64,000 bases of DNA from Comamonadaceae bacterium (GTDB lineage: Bacteria; Pseudomonadota; Gammaproteobacteria; Burkholderiales; Burkholderiaceae_C): assembly GCA_947375135.1 (NCBI GenBank), contig CANCER010000001.1, forward strand, positions 1 to 64,000, in the 5' to 3' direction. The notes under the pieces are model-generated. The model was given only the letters and a program-made list of their open reading frames with translations, made no database searches and was not told where the DNA came from. Numbering within the stretch: the first letter of the stretch is position 1; every line of letters starts with the position of its first letter. Made by a program: the position numbers and the translations under genes. Shown one piece after another: positions 40,858 through 50,255 of this stretch.

Positions 40858-42284
40858 TGTTTGCGCAGCGCTTCCTGCGCATGGCCAGGCAGATTCCGGC
40901 TGGCTGGCTTCCGTTCGCGGATGTCACCAGCCAGGGACTGCCGCTGCCACGCCTGCTGCGTCTGTCGCTGTTCAAGGTCAGCATGGGCATGACCACGGCC
41001 CTGTTGATTGGCACACTCAACCGCGTGATGATTGTGGAGTTGCAGGTGGGTGCTGCGCTGGTGTCGCTGATGCTGGCCCTGCCCATGCTGGTGGCGCCCT
41101 TGCGGGCCGTGACCGGTTACCAGTCGGACACGCACCGCTCGGCCTTCGGCTGGAAGCGGGTGCCCTTTATGTGGGGCGGCACGCTGATCCAGTTTTTCGG
41201 CCTGGCCTTCATGCCCTTTGCCCTGCTCAACCTCTCGGGCGAGGCACAAAACCCCCTGCCCACCTGGCTGGTGGAGGGGGTGGTGGCGCTGTCCTTTCTG
41301 ATGGTGGGGGCCGGTCTGCAAACCTCGCAGACCGCAGGCCTGGCACTGGCCACCGACCAGGCCAGTGAAGAGACCCGCCCGCGCGTGGTGGCGCTGATGT
41401 ATGTGATGCTGCTGGCCGGCGCCGTGGGCGGCAGCCTGCTGTACAGCGTGTTGCTGGCTGACTTCAAGCCGCAGCGCCTGATCCAGGTGGTGCAAGGCAC
41501 CGGCCTGCTGGTCCTGCTGTTCAACGGCTTTGCGTTGTGGAAGCAGGAGGGCCGCAACCGCGAACATGCCGCCGCCATGAAGCTGCAGCCGCAGGAACCC
41601 TTCCGTGCGGTGTGGTCGCGCTTTATTGCCAAGCCGCAGGCCCGCCGCTTTTTGTGGGCCACGTTTTTGGGCACCATGGCCTTCAACATGCAGGACGTGG
41701 TGCTGGAGCCCTATGGCGGCGAGATCCTGCACCTGAGCGTGGGCGCCACCAGCGCGCTCACCGCCATGCTGGCCGGTGGTGGCCTGTGCGGCTTCCTGTT
41801 GGCCGGTCGCCAACTCGCGCGTGGCATGGACCCGCTGCGCCTGGCGGCCCTGGGCACGGTGCTGGCGCTTCCGGCTTTTTCTGCCGTGATTTTCTCTGCG
41901 CCACTGCAAGCCGGCTGGCTGTTTCGCGCCGGCGCCCTGGGCATCGGCCTGGGGGGCGGCCTGTTTGCCGTGGGCACGCTGTTTGCGGCCATGCGCCTGG
42001 AGGGCAAGGGCTTTATCGGCCTGGCCCTGGGCGCCTGGGGCGCGGTGCAGTCCACCGGCGCCGGCCTGGCCATGTTTTTAGGTGGCGCGCTGCGCGATGG
42101 CGTGAGCCAGATGCAGGCAGCCGGCGCCTGGGGTGCGGACTTTGCCGACCCGGCCCTGGCCTACAGCGTGGTCTACCACGTGGAAATGCTTTTGCTGTTC
42201 ATCACCCTGGTGGCCATTGGCCCTCTGGTGCGCCGCCACACCGGGGCGCGCCCGCTGGCCCGGGCACTACCCAACACCCTTTGA
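40854..42284 (+). CDS. lhaA: Light-harvesting 1 assembly protein LhaA (PucC family)
   Basis: A 476-residue, 12-helix inner-membrane protein of the LhaA/PucC branch of the major facilitator superfamily, needed for light-harvesting 1 assembly and possibly delivering bacteriochlorophyll to it. Family hallmarks include LFKVSMGMTTALLIGTLNRVMIVEL, TGYQSDTHRSAFGWKRVPFM and AFNMQDVVLEPYGGEILHLSV. I use the ATG at 40854 overlapping the bchM stop (ATGATG); the next ATG is equally possible. It sits directly before puhA, the standard lhaA-puhABC order. Confidence 0.95.
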   Translation: MMFAQRFLRMARQIPAGWLPFADVTSQGLPLPRLLRLSLFKVSMGMTTALLIGTLNRVMIVELQVGAALVSLMLALPMLVAPLRAVTGYQSDTHRSAFGWKRVPFMWGGTLIQFFGLAFMPFALLNLSGEAQNPLPTWLVEGVVALSFLMVGAGLQTSQTAGLALATDQASEETRPRVVALMYVMLLAGAVGGSLLYSVLLADFKPQRLIQVVQGTGLLVLLFNGFALWKQEGRNREHAAAMKLQPQEPFRAVWSRFIAKPQARRFLWATFLGTMAFNMQDVVLEPYGGEILHLSVGATSALTAMLAGGGLCGFLLAGRQLARGMDPLRLAALGTVLALPAFSAVIFSAPLQAGWLFRAGALGIGLGGGLFAVGTLFAAMRLEGKGFIGLALGAWGAVQSTGAGLAMFLGGALRDGVSQMQAAGAWGADFADPALAYSVVYHVEMLLLFITLVAIGPLVRRHTGARPLARALPNTL

Positions 42285-42316
42285 TTCAAGACCGTTTTAC
42301 CTGAAGGAGCACGCGC

Positions 42317-43084
42317 ATGGAAACTGGAGCCATTACCCCCTACATCGACGTGGCGCAAATCGTCCTCTATTTGTTCTGGGCGTTTTTTGCCGGCCTGATT
42401 TATTACCTGGTGCGAGAAAACCACCGCGAGGGCTACCCCATGGACAGCCGCCGCCCCGACGGCAGCCGCGGCCCCAAGATCACCGGCTGGCCCGTGCCAG
42501 AGCCCAAGACCTACAAACTGGCCAACGGGCACGAGGTGCTGGCCCCCGACTTTGCACGGCCCGATGGCAGCTACCAGGCCGAACCCAGCCACGCCTGGGC
42601 CGGAGCCCCGCTGGAGCCGGTGGGTGACCCGCTGCTGGCCGGTGTGGGACCGGGCGCCTGGGCGGCGCGTGCCGATGTGCCGGACGTCACCGCCGACGGC
42701 CGCGTCAAGATCGTGCCCCTGCGCAGCGACAGCAGCCATGGCGTGGCCCGGCAGGACGTGGACCCCCGCGGGCTGCCCGTGTTCGGCAAGGACGGGCGTG
42801 TGGCCGGCCAGGTGACCGAGATGTGGGTGGACCGCTCGGAGATGCTGTTCCGCTTCATGGAAATCCAGCTGCCCGATGCCCACACCGTGCTGGTGCCCAT
42901 GCCGTTTTGCCGCATCAAAAAAGACGGCGTGACGGTGGGTGCCCTGCTGGCTTCGCAGTTTGCCAAAGTGCCCACCACCCGCAAGCCCGATGAGGTGACC
43001 TTGCTGGAAGAAGAAAAAATCTCTGCCTACTACGGCGCGGGCCTGTTGTACGCCACCGCCGACATCCAGGAGCCCTTGTTTTGA
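42317..43084 (+). CDS. puhA: Photosynthetic reaction centre H subunit
   Basis: The H subunit of the type II reaction centre, which caps the cytoplasmic face of the L/M pair and lines the proton route to QB. It has 255 residues. There is a single N-terminal membrane helix (VAQIVLYLFWAFFAGLIYYLV) followed by RENHREGYPM, and then a PRC-barrel cytoplasmic domain (GRVAGQVTEMWVDRSEMLFRF) ending in EKISAYYGAGLLYATADIQEPL. A GAAGGAG ribosome site precedes the ATG. The L and M genes (puf) are not in the window. The stop overlaps the puhB start. Confidence 0.97.
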   Translation: METGAITPYIDVAQIVLYLFWAFFAGLIYYLVRENHREGYPMDSRRPDGSRGPKITGWPVPEPKTYKLANGHEVLAPDFARPDGSYQAEPSHAWAGAPLEPVGDPLLAGVGPGAWAARADVPDVTADGRVKIVPLRSDSSHGVARQDVDPRGLPVFGKDGRVAGQVTEMWVDRSEMLFRFMEIQLPDAHTVLVPMPFCRIKKDGVTVGALLASQFAKVPTTRKPDEVTLLEEEKISAYYGAGLLYATADIQEPLF

Positions 43085-43740
43085 AAGCCCACCACGAACA
43101 CGAATTCGAGGCCGCACCCGGCCTTCCGGAAAAGCTGCCGCAGGGGGAACACATCCTCTGGCAGGGCGCACCGTCTGCCCGCGCGCTGGCGCTGCAGGTG
43201 TTCCATGTGCGCATGCTCAGCGGCTACTTTGCCGCCATGCTGCTGGTGCAGGGCCTGTACCTGGCCGGTGAGCCCGAGGGCCTGACCTGGCGGCCGCTGC
43301 TGCTGAGCGTGGCTGCCGCCCTGCTGGCGCTGTCCCTGCTGGGCAGCGTGGCCTGGTTTGCCGCCCGCAACACGCTCTACACCATCACCAACCGCCGGGT
43401 GGTGATGCGCATTGGCATCGTGCTCACGCTCACGCTCAACCTGCCCTTCAAAGGCCTGTCGGCGGCAGCCGTGCGCACCGGCCGGGATGGCACGGGCGAC
43501 ATCGTGCTCGACCTGGCCGGTGAGGACCGCATCGGCTGGGCCCACCTGTGGCCCCACGCCCGCCCCTGGGCCCTGCGCAAGCCCCAACCCAGCCTGCGCT
43601 GCCTGCCCGATGTGCAGCAAGCGGCAGCCATATTGCAAACCGCATGGCTGGCTGCCAACCCGGGCCTGCGCGCCCAGGCAGACCAGGCCTGCGCTACCCC
43701 GCGCAGCCAGCGCCCTATGTCCCACCACGCGGCAGCCTGA
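43081..43740 (+). CDS. puhB: Photosynthetic complex assembly protein PuhB (TTG start)
   Basis: A 219-residue membrane protein with a PH-like domain (bPH2 type) and about three membrane helices, required for reaction-centre/LH1 assembly in Rhodobacter. The family N-terminus HEHEFEAAPGLPEKLPQGEHILWQG is intact. Codon 1 is a TTG at 43081 that overlaps the puhA stop (TTGA) and has AGGAG 8 nt upstream; there is no ATG in the first 70 residues before the conserved part, so the rare start is well supported. It is followed 2 bp later by puhC. Confidence 0.92.
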   Translation: MKAHHEHEFEAAPGLPEKLPQGEHILWQGAPSARALALQVFHVRMLSGYFAAMLLVQGLYLAGEPEGLTWRPLLLSVAAALLALSLLGSVAWFAARNTLYTITNRRVVMRIGIVLTLTLNLPFKGLSAAAVRTGRDGTGDIVLDLAGEDRIGWAHLWPHARPWALRKPQPSLRCLPDVQQAAAILQTAWLAANPGLRAQADQACATPRSQRPMSHHAAA

Positions 43741-43742
43741 CC

Positions 43743-44225
43743 ATGGCCACCCTGCATGCGCCCCGCGCCTTCAACCCCATGCTGCTGCTGGCCGCAGCGG
43801 CGCTGTCCTCGCTGCTGCTGGCAGCTACTGCGCGCTGGAACGGCCCGCCGGCACCGCAATTCGATTCGCCGGTGACGCACAGCCGGGCCCTGCAGTTTGA
43901 AGATACCGCCAGCGGTGCCGTGGCAGTGCGCGATGCGCAGAGCGGCGCAGCCGTGGCGCTGTTTGAGGGCGAGCAGGGCTTTTTGCGCGGCGTGCTGCGC
44001 GCCATGGCCCGCGAGCGCAAGCTGCGCAGCGCCGAGCGCCACAGCCCGCTGCTGCTGCAAAACCATGCCGACGGGTCGCTCAGCCTGTTTGACGCCAGCA
44101 CCGGCGAGCGCATCCATCTGGAGTCGTTCGGCCCCACCCAGCGCGCCACCTTTGCACGGCTGCAGGACGCCGCCCTGCCCGCCACCACCACCCCACCCCC
44201 TTCCCACCCAGGAGACACACCATGA
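43743..44225 (+). CDS. puhC: Photosynthetic complex assembly protein PuhC
   Basis: A 160-residue protein with one N-terminal hydrophobic anchor ([22 protein letters not shown]) and a periplasmic domain with conserved [32 protein letters not shown] and [27 protein letters not shown] segments, all typical of PuhC. It promotes LH1/reaction-centre organisation. The ATG at 43743 lies 2 bp after the puhB stop. The C-terminus is Pro/Thr-rich and its stop overlaps the acsF ATG. Confidence 0.93.
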   Translation: MATLHAPRAFNPMLLLAAAALSSLLLAATARWNGPPAPQFDSPVTHSRALQFEDTASGAVAVRDAQSGAAVALFEGEQGFLRGVLRAMARERKLRSAERHSPLLLQNHADGSLSLFDASTGERIHLESFGPTQRATFARLQDAALPATTTPPPSHPGDTP

Positions 44226-45331
44226 CCGCTGCCGCTATGGACTTTGACCATGTGGAACTGCTGATCGGTTCGGTAGAAAGCGCCGAAGAGGCCAATGCCA
44301 AGGCAGTGCGCAGCACAGTGCTGACGCCGCGCTTTTACACCACCGACTTCAAGGCCCTGGAGGCGCTCGACATGTCCAGCATGCGCGCCGAGTGGGACAC
44401 CATGATGGCGGAGTACGAGGGCGACAACAACCACGACCACTTCCAGCGCGATGCGGCCTTTGCCGACGAAGTGCGGGAACTGATGCCCCAACTCTCGCCC
44501 GAAATGCGCCAGGAGTTTCTGGACTTTCTGATCAGCTCGCTGACCTCGGAGTTTTCGGGCTGCATCCTCTACAACGAGATCCGCAAGAACGTCAACAACC
44601 CCGACATCAAGCAGCTCATGACCTATATGGCACGCGACGAGTCGCGCCATGCGGGCTTTATCAACCAGTCGCTCAAGGACTTCAACCTCGGCATTGACCT
44701 GGGCGCACTCAAGCGCACCAAGGCCTACACCTTCTTCAAGCCCAAGTACATCTTCTACGCCACTTACCTGTCCGAGAAGATCGGCTACGCCCGCTACATC
44801 ACCATCTTCCGCCAGCTCGAGCGCCACCCCGAGAAGCGCATTCACCCCATCTTTCGCTGGTTCGAGCGCTGGTGCAATGACGAGTACCGCCACGGCGAAT
44901 CGTTTGCACTGATCATGCGCGCCCACCCGGAGCTGCTGCAGGGCCGCAACAAGCTGTGGATCCGCTTTTTCGTGCTGGCCGTGTACGCCACCATGTATGT
45001 GCGTGACCACACCCGCCCCCTGTTGCACGAAAGCATGGGCCTGCATTCGACCGAATACGACTACGAGGTGTTCCGCATCACCTCCGAGATCGCGCGCCAG
45101 GTGTTCCCCATTGAGGTGGACATTGACCATCCCGTTTTCCGCGCCTGCATGACCCGGCTGGTGGAGATTGCGGTGCAAGACGCCCAGGCCCGCAAGCAGG
45201 GTGGCGTGCTGGGCAAGCTGCGCCAGGGCTGGTGCGTGGCACGCGCCGCGCTCACCTTCGGGCGGCTGTACCTGCTGCCGGTGAAGCACCAGAAACTCCC
45301 CGCCCAGGTGCGCCTGACGCCCACCTGGTAA
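44222..45331 (+). CDS. acsF: Aerobic Mg-protoporphyrin IX monomethyl ester cyclase
   Basis: The oxygen-dependent diiron oxygenase that closes ring E to make protochlorophyllide. It has 369 residues. Ferritin-like diiron ligands are visible: Glu residues in [19 protein letters not shown], the DESRH motif in [16 protein letters not shown], and a second pair around [19 protein letters not shown]. Conserved [12 protein letters not shown]-like sequence appears as [16 protein letters not shown]. Its presence among puh genes is the arrangement of Rubrivivax-like betaproteobacteria. The oxygen-independent BchE is not seen in the window. It overlaps puhC by 4 bp, and puhE follows after 31 bp. Confidence 0.97.
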   Translation: MTAAAMDFDHVELLIGSVESAEEANAKAVRSTVLTPRFYTTDFKALEALDMSSMRAEWDTMMAEYEGDNNHDHFQRDAAFADEVRELMPQLSPEMRQEFLDFLISSLTSEFSGCILYNEIRKNVNNPDIKQLMTYMARDESRHAGFINQSLKDFNLGIDLGALKRTKAYTFFKPKYIFYATYLSEKIGYARYITIFRQLERHPEKRIHPIFRWFERWCNDEYRHGESFALIMRAHPELLQGRNKLWIRFFVLAVYATMYVRDHTRPLLHESMGLHSTEYDYEVFRITSEIARQVFPIEVDIDHPVFRACMTRLVEIAVQDAQARKQGGVLGKLRQGWCVARAALTFGRLYLLPVKHQKLPAQVRLTPTW

Positions 45332-45362
45332 GCCCGGGCACACCAGGGACGCACAACACACC

Positions 45363-46169
45363 ATGGCCGAATTTCTCTCCTCCGTGCCCGGCGCGGCTCT
45401 GGTGGCCATCCTGAGCTGGTGGCTTGGCACGGGTGCCATTTTGTGGCTGGTGCGTTTGCCCGCGCGCCTGTTCCGGCGCAGCATGTCGGCGCTGACGTTG
45501 CTGGTGCTGCTGAGCACCATCAGCACCGCCTGGAGCATGCGCCACGCCACCATGGCGGCGGCCTATGTCGGCTTTGTCAGTGTGATCGTGATGTGGGGCT
45601 GGCACGAGATGGCCTTTCTCTCGGGCTGGATCACCGGCCCGCGCCGCCTGGCGCAAGAGCGCGGCGCGCGCGGTTGGCGCCGCTTTCAGCTCGCGGTGCA
45701 GGCGCTGCTGCACCACGAGCTGGCCCTGCTGCTCAACATGGGCCTGCTGTGGCTCCTGCAGTGGGACAACCCCAACCATGTGGCCCTGTGTACCTTTGCC
45801 TTGCTGTGGTGCATGCGGGTGAGCGCCAAGCTCAATCTGTTTTTCGGTGTGCCCCACGTGGGCGACCAGTACCTGCCCGCGCACCTGGCCTACATGGGCA
45901 GCTACTTCCGGCGTTCCCGCGTGACCGGCTGCTTTTATCTGACCATGGGCCTGTCGGCAGGCACCTGGATCTGGCTGGTGCTGGAAGCCCAAGCCAGCAG
46001 CCAGACCCTCAGCACCGGCTGGGTGCTGCTGGCCTCTCTGCTGGGACTGGCCATCGTGGAACATGTGCTGATGGTGTTTGCACTGCCGCTGCAGCGCCTG
46101 TGGGGCTGGGCCATGCGCCAGCGCAACAGCCTGCCCGCTGCCCTTCCCTCCCAACCGGACCGCTTATGA
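45363..46169 (+). CDS. puhE: Photosynthetic complex assembly protein PuhE
   Basis: A 268-residue integral membrane protein of the PuhE (DUF3623) family with about seven helices, linked to reaction-centre/LH1 assembly and bacteriochlorophyll control in Rhodobacter. Family segments include WSMRHATMAAAYVGFVSVIVMWGWHEMAFLSGW and MRVSAKLNLFFGVPHVGDQYLPAHLAYMGSYF, followed by FYLTMGLSAGTW. It starts 31 bp after acsF, and its stop overlaps the crtI ATG (ATGA), tying carotenoid genes to the same transcript. Confidence 0.92.
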   Translation: MAEFLSSVPGAALVAILSWWLGTGAILWLVRLPARLFRRSMSALTLLVLLSTISTAWSMRHATMAAAYVGFVSVIVMWGWHEMAFLSGWITGPRRLAQERGARGWRRFQLAVQALLHHELALLLNMGLLWLLQWDNPNHVALCTFALLWCMRVSAKLNLFFGVPHVGDQYLPAHLAYMGSYFRRSRVTGCFYLTMGLSAGTWIWLVLEAQASSQTLSTGWVLLASLLGLAIVEHVLMVFALPLQRLWGWAMRQRNSLPAALPSQPDRL

Positions 46170-47707
46170 ACGCCTTTCGCGCCACTGACGACCGCTTTTC
46201 CCATGCCCTGCCGGGCGATGACCAGCGGCCGCGCGCCGTGGTGATCGGCAGCGGCTTTGGCGGGCTGGCCGCTGCCATCCGCCTGAGCTGCAAGGGCTAC
46301 GCCGTGTCGGTCTATGAAAAGCTGGATGCGCCGGGCGGGCGCGCCTATGTGCACCGGCAGGACGGCTTCACCTTTGATGCCGGCCCCACCATCATCACTG
46401 CACCGTTTTTGCTGGAAGAGCTGTGGGCCCTGTGCGGCCAGCGCATGCAGGACCACGTAGACCTGCGGCTGATGACACCGTTCTACCGCATCCGCTTTGC
46501 CGATGGCAGCAGCTTTGACTACAGCGGCGACGAAGACGCCATGTGCGAACAAATTGCCAAGTTTTCCCCCGCCGATGTGCCCGGCTACAAGCGCCTGATG
46601 CAAGCCGCCGAGCGCTGCCGCGTGCTGGGCTTTGTGGAAATGGGCGCCGTGGCTTTTGACAAGTTCAAGGACCTGCTGGCGGCCCTGCCCTCGTTTATGC
46701 GGATGAACGCCTGGCGCAGCCTGCACAGCCTGGTGGCCCGCCACATCAAGCACCCCAAGCTGCGCATGGTGATGAGCTTTCACACCCTGCTGATCGGTGG
46801 CAATCCGTTTTCCGTGACCTGCGCCTATGCGCTGATTCACTCGCTGGAAAAGAACTGGGGCGTACACAGCGCCATGGGCGGCACCGGCGCCATCGTCACC
46901 GGCCTGACCCGGCTGCTGGCACAGCGCCAGGTGCCCATCCATTACAACGCGGCGGTGACCCGCATCCGCGTGGAAGACGGCCGCGCGCGCGGCATCGAGT
47001 TGCAGGACGGCCGCTATGTGCCGGCCGACATTGTGGTGAGCAATGCAGATGCCGCCTGGACCTACCGCAAACTGATCGCACCCGCGCACCGCCGCCACTG
47101 GACCGACCACAAGATCGACAAGGGCCGCTACTCCATGGGCCTGTTTGTCTGGTACTTCGGCACCAACCGCCAGTACCCCGGTGTGCCGCACCACATGATG
47201 CTGCTGGGCGACCGTTACAAGGCGCTGCTGACCGACATCTTCCAGCACAAGAAACTGGCCGACGACTTCAGCCTCTACCTGCACCGCCCCACGGCCACCG
47301 ACCCCTCGCTGGCACCCGAAGGCTGCGACACGTTTTACGTGCTGTCCCCCGTGCCGCACCTGGATGGCGACACCGACTGGCCCCGCATGGCAGAGACCTA
47401 CCGCCAGCGCATTGCACAGGCGCTTTCCGACTCGGTGCTGCCGGGCCTGCAGGACCATATCGTCAGCTCCAAGGTCACCACGCCGCAGGACTTTCAGGAC
47501 CGGCTCTGGTCCTTCAAAGGCGCGGGCTTCGGGCTGGAGCCGCTGCTGCTGCAAAGCGCCTGGTTCCGCCCGCACAACCGCAGCGAAGACGTGGCGGGTC
47601 TGTACATGGTGGGTGCCAGCACCCACCCCGGTGCCGGGGTTCCCGGCGTGTTGATGTCTGCCAAAGCCTTAGAAACGGTCGTACCCCATGCCAACAGCTT
47701 CGCCTGA
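46166..47707 (+). CDS. crtI: Phytoene desaturase
   Basis: CrtI converts phytoene to neurosporene or lycopene by sequential FAD-dependent desaturations at the membrane. It has 513 residues. The N-terminal dinucleotide motif is VVIGSGFGGLAAAIRLSCKG, and the C-terminal carotenoid-oxidoreductase signature is GLYMVGASTHPGAGVPGVLMSAKA. The number of desaturation steps (three for the spheroidene branch, four for spirilloxanthin) cannot be read from sequence by eye. The start overlaps puhE, and the 3' end overlaps crtB by 20 bp, so both enzymes are translationally linked. Confidence 0.97.
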   Translation: MNAFRATDDRFSHALPGDDQRPRAVVIGSGFGGLAAAIRLSCKGYAVSVYEKLDAPGGRAYVHRQDGFTFDAGPTIITAPFLLEELWALCGQRMQDHVDLRLMTPFYRIRFADGSSFDYSGDEDAMCEQIAKFSPADVPGYKRLMQAAERCRVLGFVEMGAVAFDKFKDLLAALPSFMRMNAWRSLHSLVARHIKHPKLRMVMSFHTLLIGGNPFSVTCAYALIHSLEKNWGVHSAMGGTGAIVTGLTRLLAQRQVPIHYNAAVTRIRVEDGRARGIELQDGRYVPADIVVSNADAAWTYRKLIAPAHRRHWTDHKIDKGRYSMGLFVWYFGTNRQYPGVPHHMMLLGDRYKALLTDIFQHKKLADDFSLYLHRPTATDPSLAPEGCDTFYVLSPVPHLDGDTDWPRMAETYRQRIAQALSDSVLPGLQDHIVSSKVTTPQDFQDRLWSFKGAGFGLEPLLLQSAWFRPHNRSEDVAGLYMVGASTHPGAGVPGVLMSAKALETVVPHANSFA

Positions 47708-48749
47708 GTTCGGAACGCGCGATTTGCAGGCCTGCATCGCCATGATGCAAGGCGGCTCCAAAACCTTCTTCGCCGCCAGCCGCCTGTTGCCGCTGCGCGT
47801 GCGCGCCGCCTCCATTGCGCTGTATGCGTTCTGCCGCGTGGCCGATGACCTGGTGGACGAAGGCGGTGACCCAGATGCCAACCTGCACATGCTGCGCCAG
47901 CGGCTGGATCTGATTTATGCCGGCACGCCCTCTGACAGCGTGGAAGACCATGCGCTAGCCATCGTGGTGCAACAACACCAGTTGCCGCGTGTGCTGCTCG
48001 ACGCCCTGCTGGAGGGCTTTGCCTGGGACGCGGCCGGGCGGCGCTACGAAACCATCGAAGACTTGCACGGCTATTGCGCTCGCGTGGCCGGCACGGTGGG
48101 CGCCATGATGTGCTGGATCATGGGCTCGCACGCGGAGCAGACGCTGGCGCGCGCCTGCGAACTCGGCGTGGCCATGCAGCTCACCAACATTTCCCGCGAC
48201 GTGGGGGAAGACGCCCGCAACGGCCGCCTGTACCTGCCAAGGGCCTGGCTGCAGGAGGCCGGCGTGGACGCGCAGGCCTGGCTGGCACAACCGGTGTCGA
48301 ATGCCGCCATACAGGGCATTACCGAGCGCCTGCTGGCCGAAGCCGACCGCCTGTACGCCCAGGCGCAGGCCGGCATTGCCGAACTGCCCCCGGACTGCCG
48401 CGCTGCCATTCTGGCGGCCAGCACGATTTACGGCGAGATTGGCCAGCAGCTCAGGCGCGAGGGGCTGGACTCCATCACCCACCGCACCGTGGTGAGCACG
48501 CGGCGCAAGCTGGTGCTGCTGGCCAGCGCCTGGGCGCAAGCGGGCTGGATCAAGACCGGCGCGCGGCACCCTGCGCCGCTGCAGGCCATCCGCTTTTTGA
48601 TCGATGGCTGCCACGCCGATGTGCTGGCACGCACCCAGCCCTTCTTCCCCAACCGCGCCATGCCGCAGCGGGTCGAGTGGGTGTTTGGTTTGCTGGAGCG
48701 CCTGGAAAACGCCAAACGGGTTCGCAAGGGGCTGGGGCAGACGGCTTAG
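47688..48749 (+). CDS. crtB: Phytoene synthase
   Basis: CrtB condenses two geranylgeranyl diphosphates into phytoene, the first carotenoid step. It has 353 residues. Both Mg-diphosphate motifs are present: FCRVADDLVDEGGD and NISRDVGEDARNGRLYLP. The N-terminus MMQGGSKTFFAASRLLP is typical. The ATG at 47688 lies within the end of crtI. This is the last gene of the photosynthesis cluster in the window; 12 bp downstream is a strong hairpin, after which base composition becomes more AT-rich. Confidence 0.96.
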   Translation: MPTASPEFGTRDLQACIAMMQGGSKTFFAASRLLPLRVRAASIALYAFCRVADDLVDEGGDPDANLHMLRQRLDLIYAGTPSDSVEDHALAIVVQQHQLPRVLLDALLEGFAWDAAGRRYETIEDLHGYCARVAGTVGAMMCWIMGSHAEQTLARACELGVAMQLTNISRDVGEDARNGRLYLPRAWLQEAGVDAQAWLAQPVSNAAIQGITERLLAEADRLYAQAQAGIAELPPDCRAAILAASTIYGEIGQQLRREGLDSITHRTVVSTRRKLVLLASAWAQAGWIKTGARHPAPLQAIRFLIDGCHADVLARTQPFFPNRAMPQRVEWVFGLLERLENAKRVRKGLGQTA

Positions 48750-48761
48750 AAATTGATTGCG

Positions 48762-48784
48762 GGAAGGGCCTATATCGCCCTTCC
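48762..48784 (+). terminator. Hairpin downstream of crtB
   Basis: Perfect 8-bp stem GGAAGGGC/GCCCTTCC with a 7-nt loop, starting 12 bp after the crtB stop. The following bases are AAAAACC, so there is no U-tract on either strand. It could be a weak terminator or a 3' RNA-stabilising structure ending the long photosynthesis transcript. Confidence 0.45.
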
Positions 48785-48936
48785 AAAAACCAACTGCCGA
48801 AATACGCCGTCTCTCACAGTTGGCCTGAAAATTTCCACGCCAGTGACAACCCGGGCTTCTGCCGCCCGGACTGCCAGCATGCAAGTTATGATCTCCTGCC
48901 GAACAATAAAGAACAGCACGTTCACGGTCTCTAAGG

Positions 48937-50121
48937 ATGATTTTGGCGCAAACCATTTTGCACACCATCGTGGCAATCACAGGCTTGATGAGCGCTTTGC
49001 TGTCTCTCGTGCTGTACTTCCTGAAAAGGGCTTACCCGAAGCCCATCAACGGGCTGGGGGATTGGGCGCTGTTCCCTGTTCTCGCGTTTTTTGCCTCGGC
49101 TTTGTATGGCATGCAAGGAAAGTGGCATCACCTTATTTCGATGGCTTTGCCTAATCTGCTGCTCGTTTTGACAATGGTCATTCAGTTGCGGGGCACCTAC
49201 CGGTATTTCGGCATTCCCGTCAACACGAAGCTGCTGTCTTCCATTGTGTTGGTCGCGCTGCTTCTGATCTTGTGGTCGAGTGGCAAAAACGCGTATTACC
49301 TGCACCGGCTGCTCTTCATGACTGGTTTTCTGGCCCTCATGTGTGGGGTACAGATCAAGGTACTGTGGAAACGCAGACGGGAAGGTTTTGCCACGAATCT
49401 CCTCTTGATCACGCTTTCCTTTATGTGTATCGCGTTGGGGATCCGGTTCATTTCTGCGCTGATCGAGGAGCCTGCCGTCGGCATATTCGTCTACAGCCCT
49501 CTGCAAGCTTTCTATCTCGCAAGCAATAGCATTGGAATCTTGTTGTTGAGCATCTCGGCCATGTTGTTGTCGTCTGAACAACTCCGTGCCGAGATGGTCA
49601 AACTGCTCAGGCACGACGCGTTGACCGGTGCGCTGACCAGACGGTCCGTGTTTGAATATGCCGAAGACGAGTTCGCGCGCAGCGCCAGGCGGGATGCATC
49701 TTTTTCGATGCTCTTGATAGATTTGGATCACTTTAAAGAGATCAATGACAGGCATGGCCATCAGGTGGGCGACACGGTATTGACGCACTTTGTAGTGTGT
49801 GTCGAACACGTGCTTCGCCGCCCTGCAGTCATCGGCCGCTATGGTGGTGAAGAATTCATCGTCATCCTGCCGGAGACGGGCAAGGAGCAGGCGATTCAGG
49901 TGGCTGAACGCATTCAAAGCCACCTGCGCACCCAAACCGTACCACCCCAGGTCACCGCGAGTATCGGTGTGTCGTGTTCCACGCAGGCGCAGCACGACAC
50001 GCTGGACGCCATGATTGGGCGGGCCGATGCAGCGCTGTACGCGGCCAAGCGCAAGGGGCGCGATCGCATTGAGGTCGAGGAAATGCAAGGCGATACGCCC
50101 GTGCAAGAAGCACACGCGTGA
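48937..50121 (+). CDS. Membrane-anchored GGDEF diguanylate cyclase
   Basis: A 394-residue protein with an N-terminal membrane region of about seven hydrophobic segments (residues about 5-210, for example ILHTIVAITGLMSALLSLVLYF and LLSSIVLVALLLILW), then a GGDEF domain. It contains HDALTGALTRRSVFEYAE, DLDHFKEINDRHGHQVGDTV and the active-site RYGGEEFIVILPETG. Active cyclases tolerate GGEEF, so it likely makes cyclic di-GMP. The bases before GGEEF encode RRPAV, so the inhibitory RxxD site is absent. GC content is lower than in the photosynthesis cluster on its left. The sensed signal is unknown. Confidence 0.92.
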   Translation: MILAQTILHTIVAITGLMSALLSLVLYFLKRAYPKPINGLGDWALFPVLAFFASALYGMQGKWHHLISMALPNLLLVLTMVIQLRGTYRYFGIPVNTKLLSSIVLVALLLILWSSGKNAYYLHRLLFMTGFLALMCGVQIKVLWKRRREGFATNLLLITLSFMCIALGIRFISALIEEPAVGIFVYSPLQAFYLASNSIGILLLSISAMLLSSEQLRAEMVKLLRHDALTGALTRRSVFEYAEDEFARSARRDASFSMLLIDLDHFKEINDRHGHQVGDTVLTHFVVCVEHVLRRPAVIGRYGGEEFIVILPETGKEQAIQVAERIQSHLRTQTVPPQVTASIGVSCSTQAQHDTLDAMIGRADAALYAAKRKGRDRIEVEEMQGDTPVQEAHA

Positions 50122-50255
50122 TTCAACCGTGACACCGTGCGGCACGGGTCTTTGAAGTCCGTGTGTCGGCGCCCCAGGCGGGAAGATCCATGCGCAGGTT
50201 CAACTCCCATCCCGGCGTTTGTTGCCGACCCGGCTAAGGCCGCACCCGATGGCGG

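Noticed and set aside
50122-50255. Small inverted repeat CCGTG-CGG-CACGG after the GGDEF gene
   Set aside because: Only a 5-bp stem and no T-run; not convincing as a terminator.
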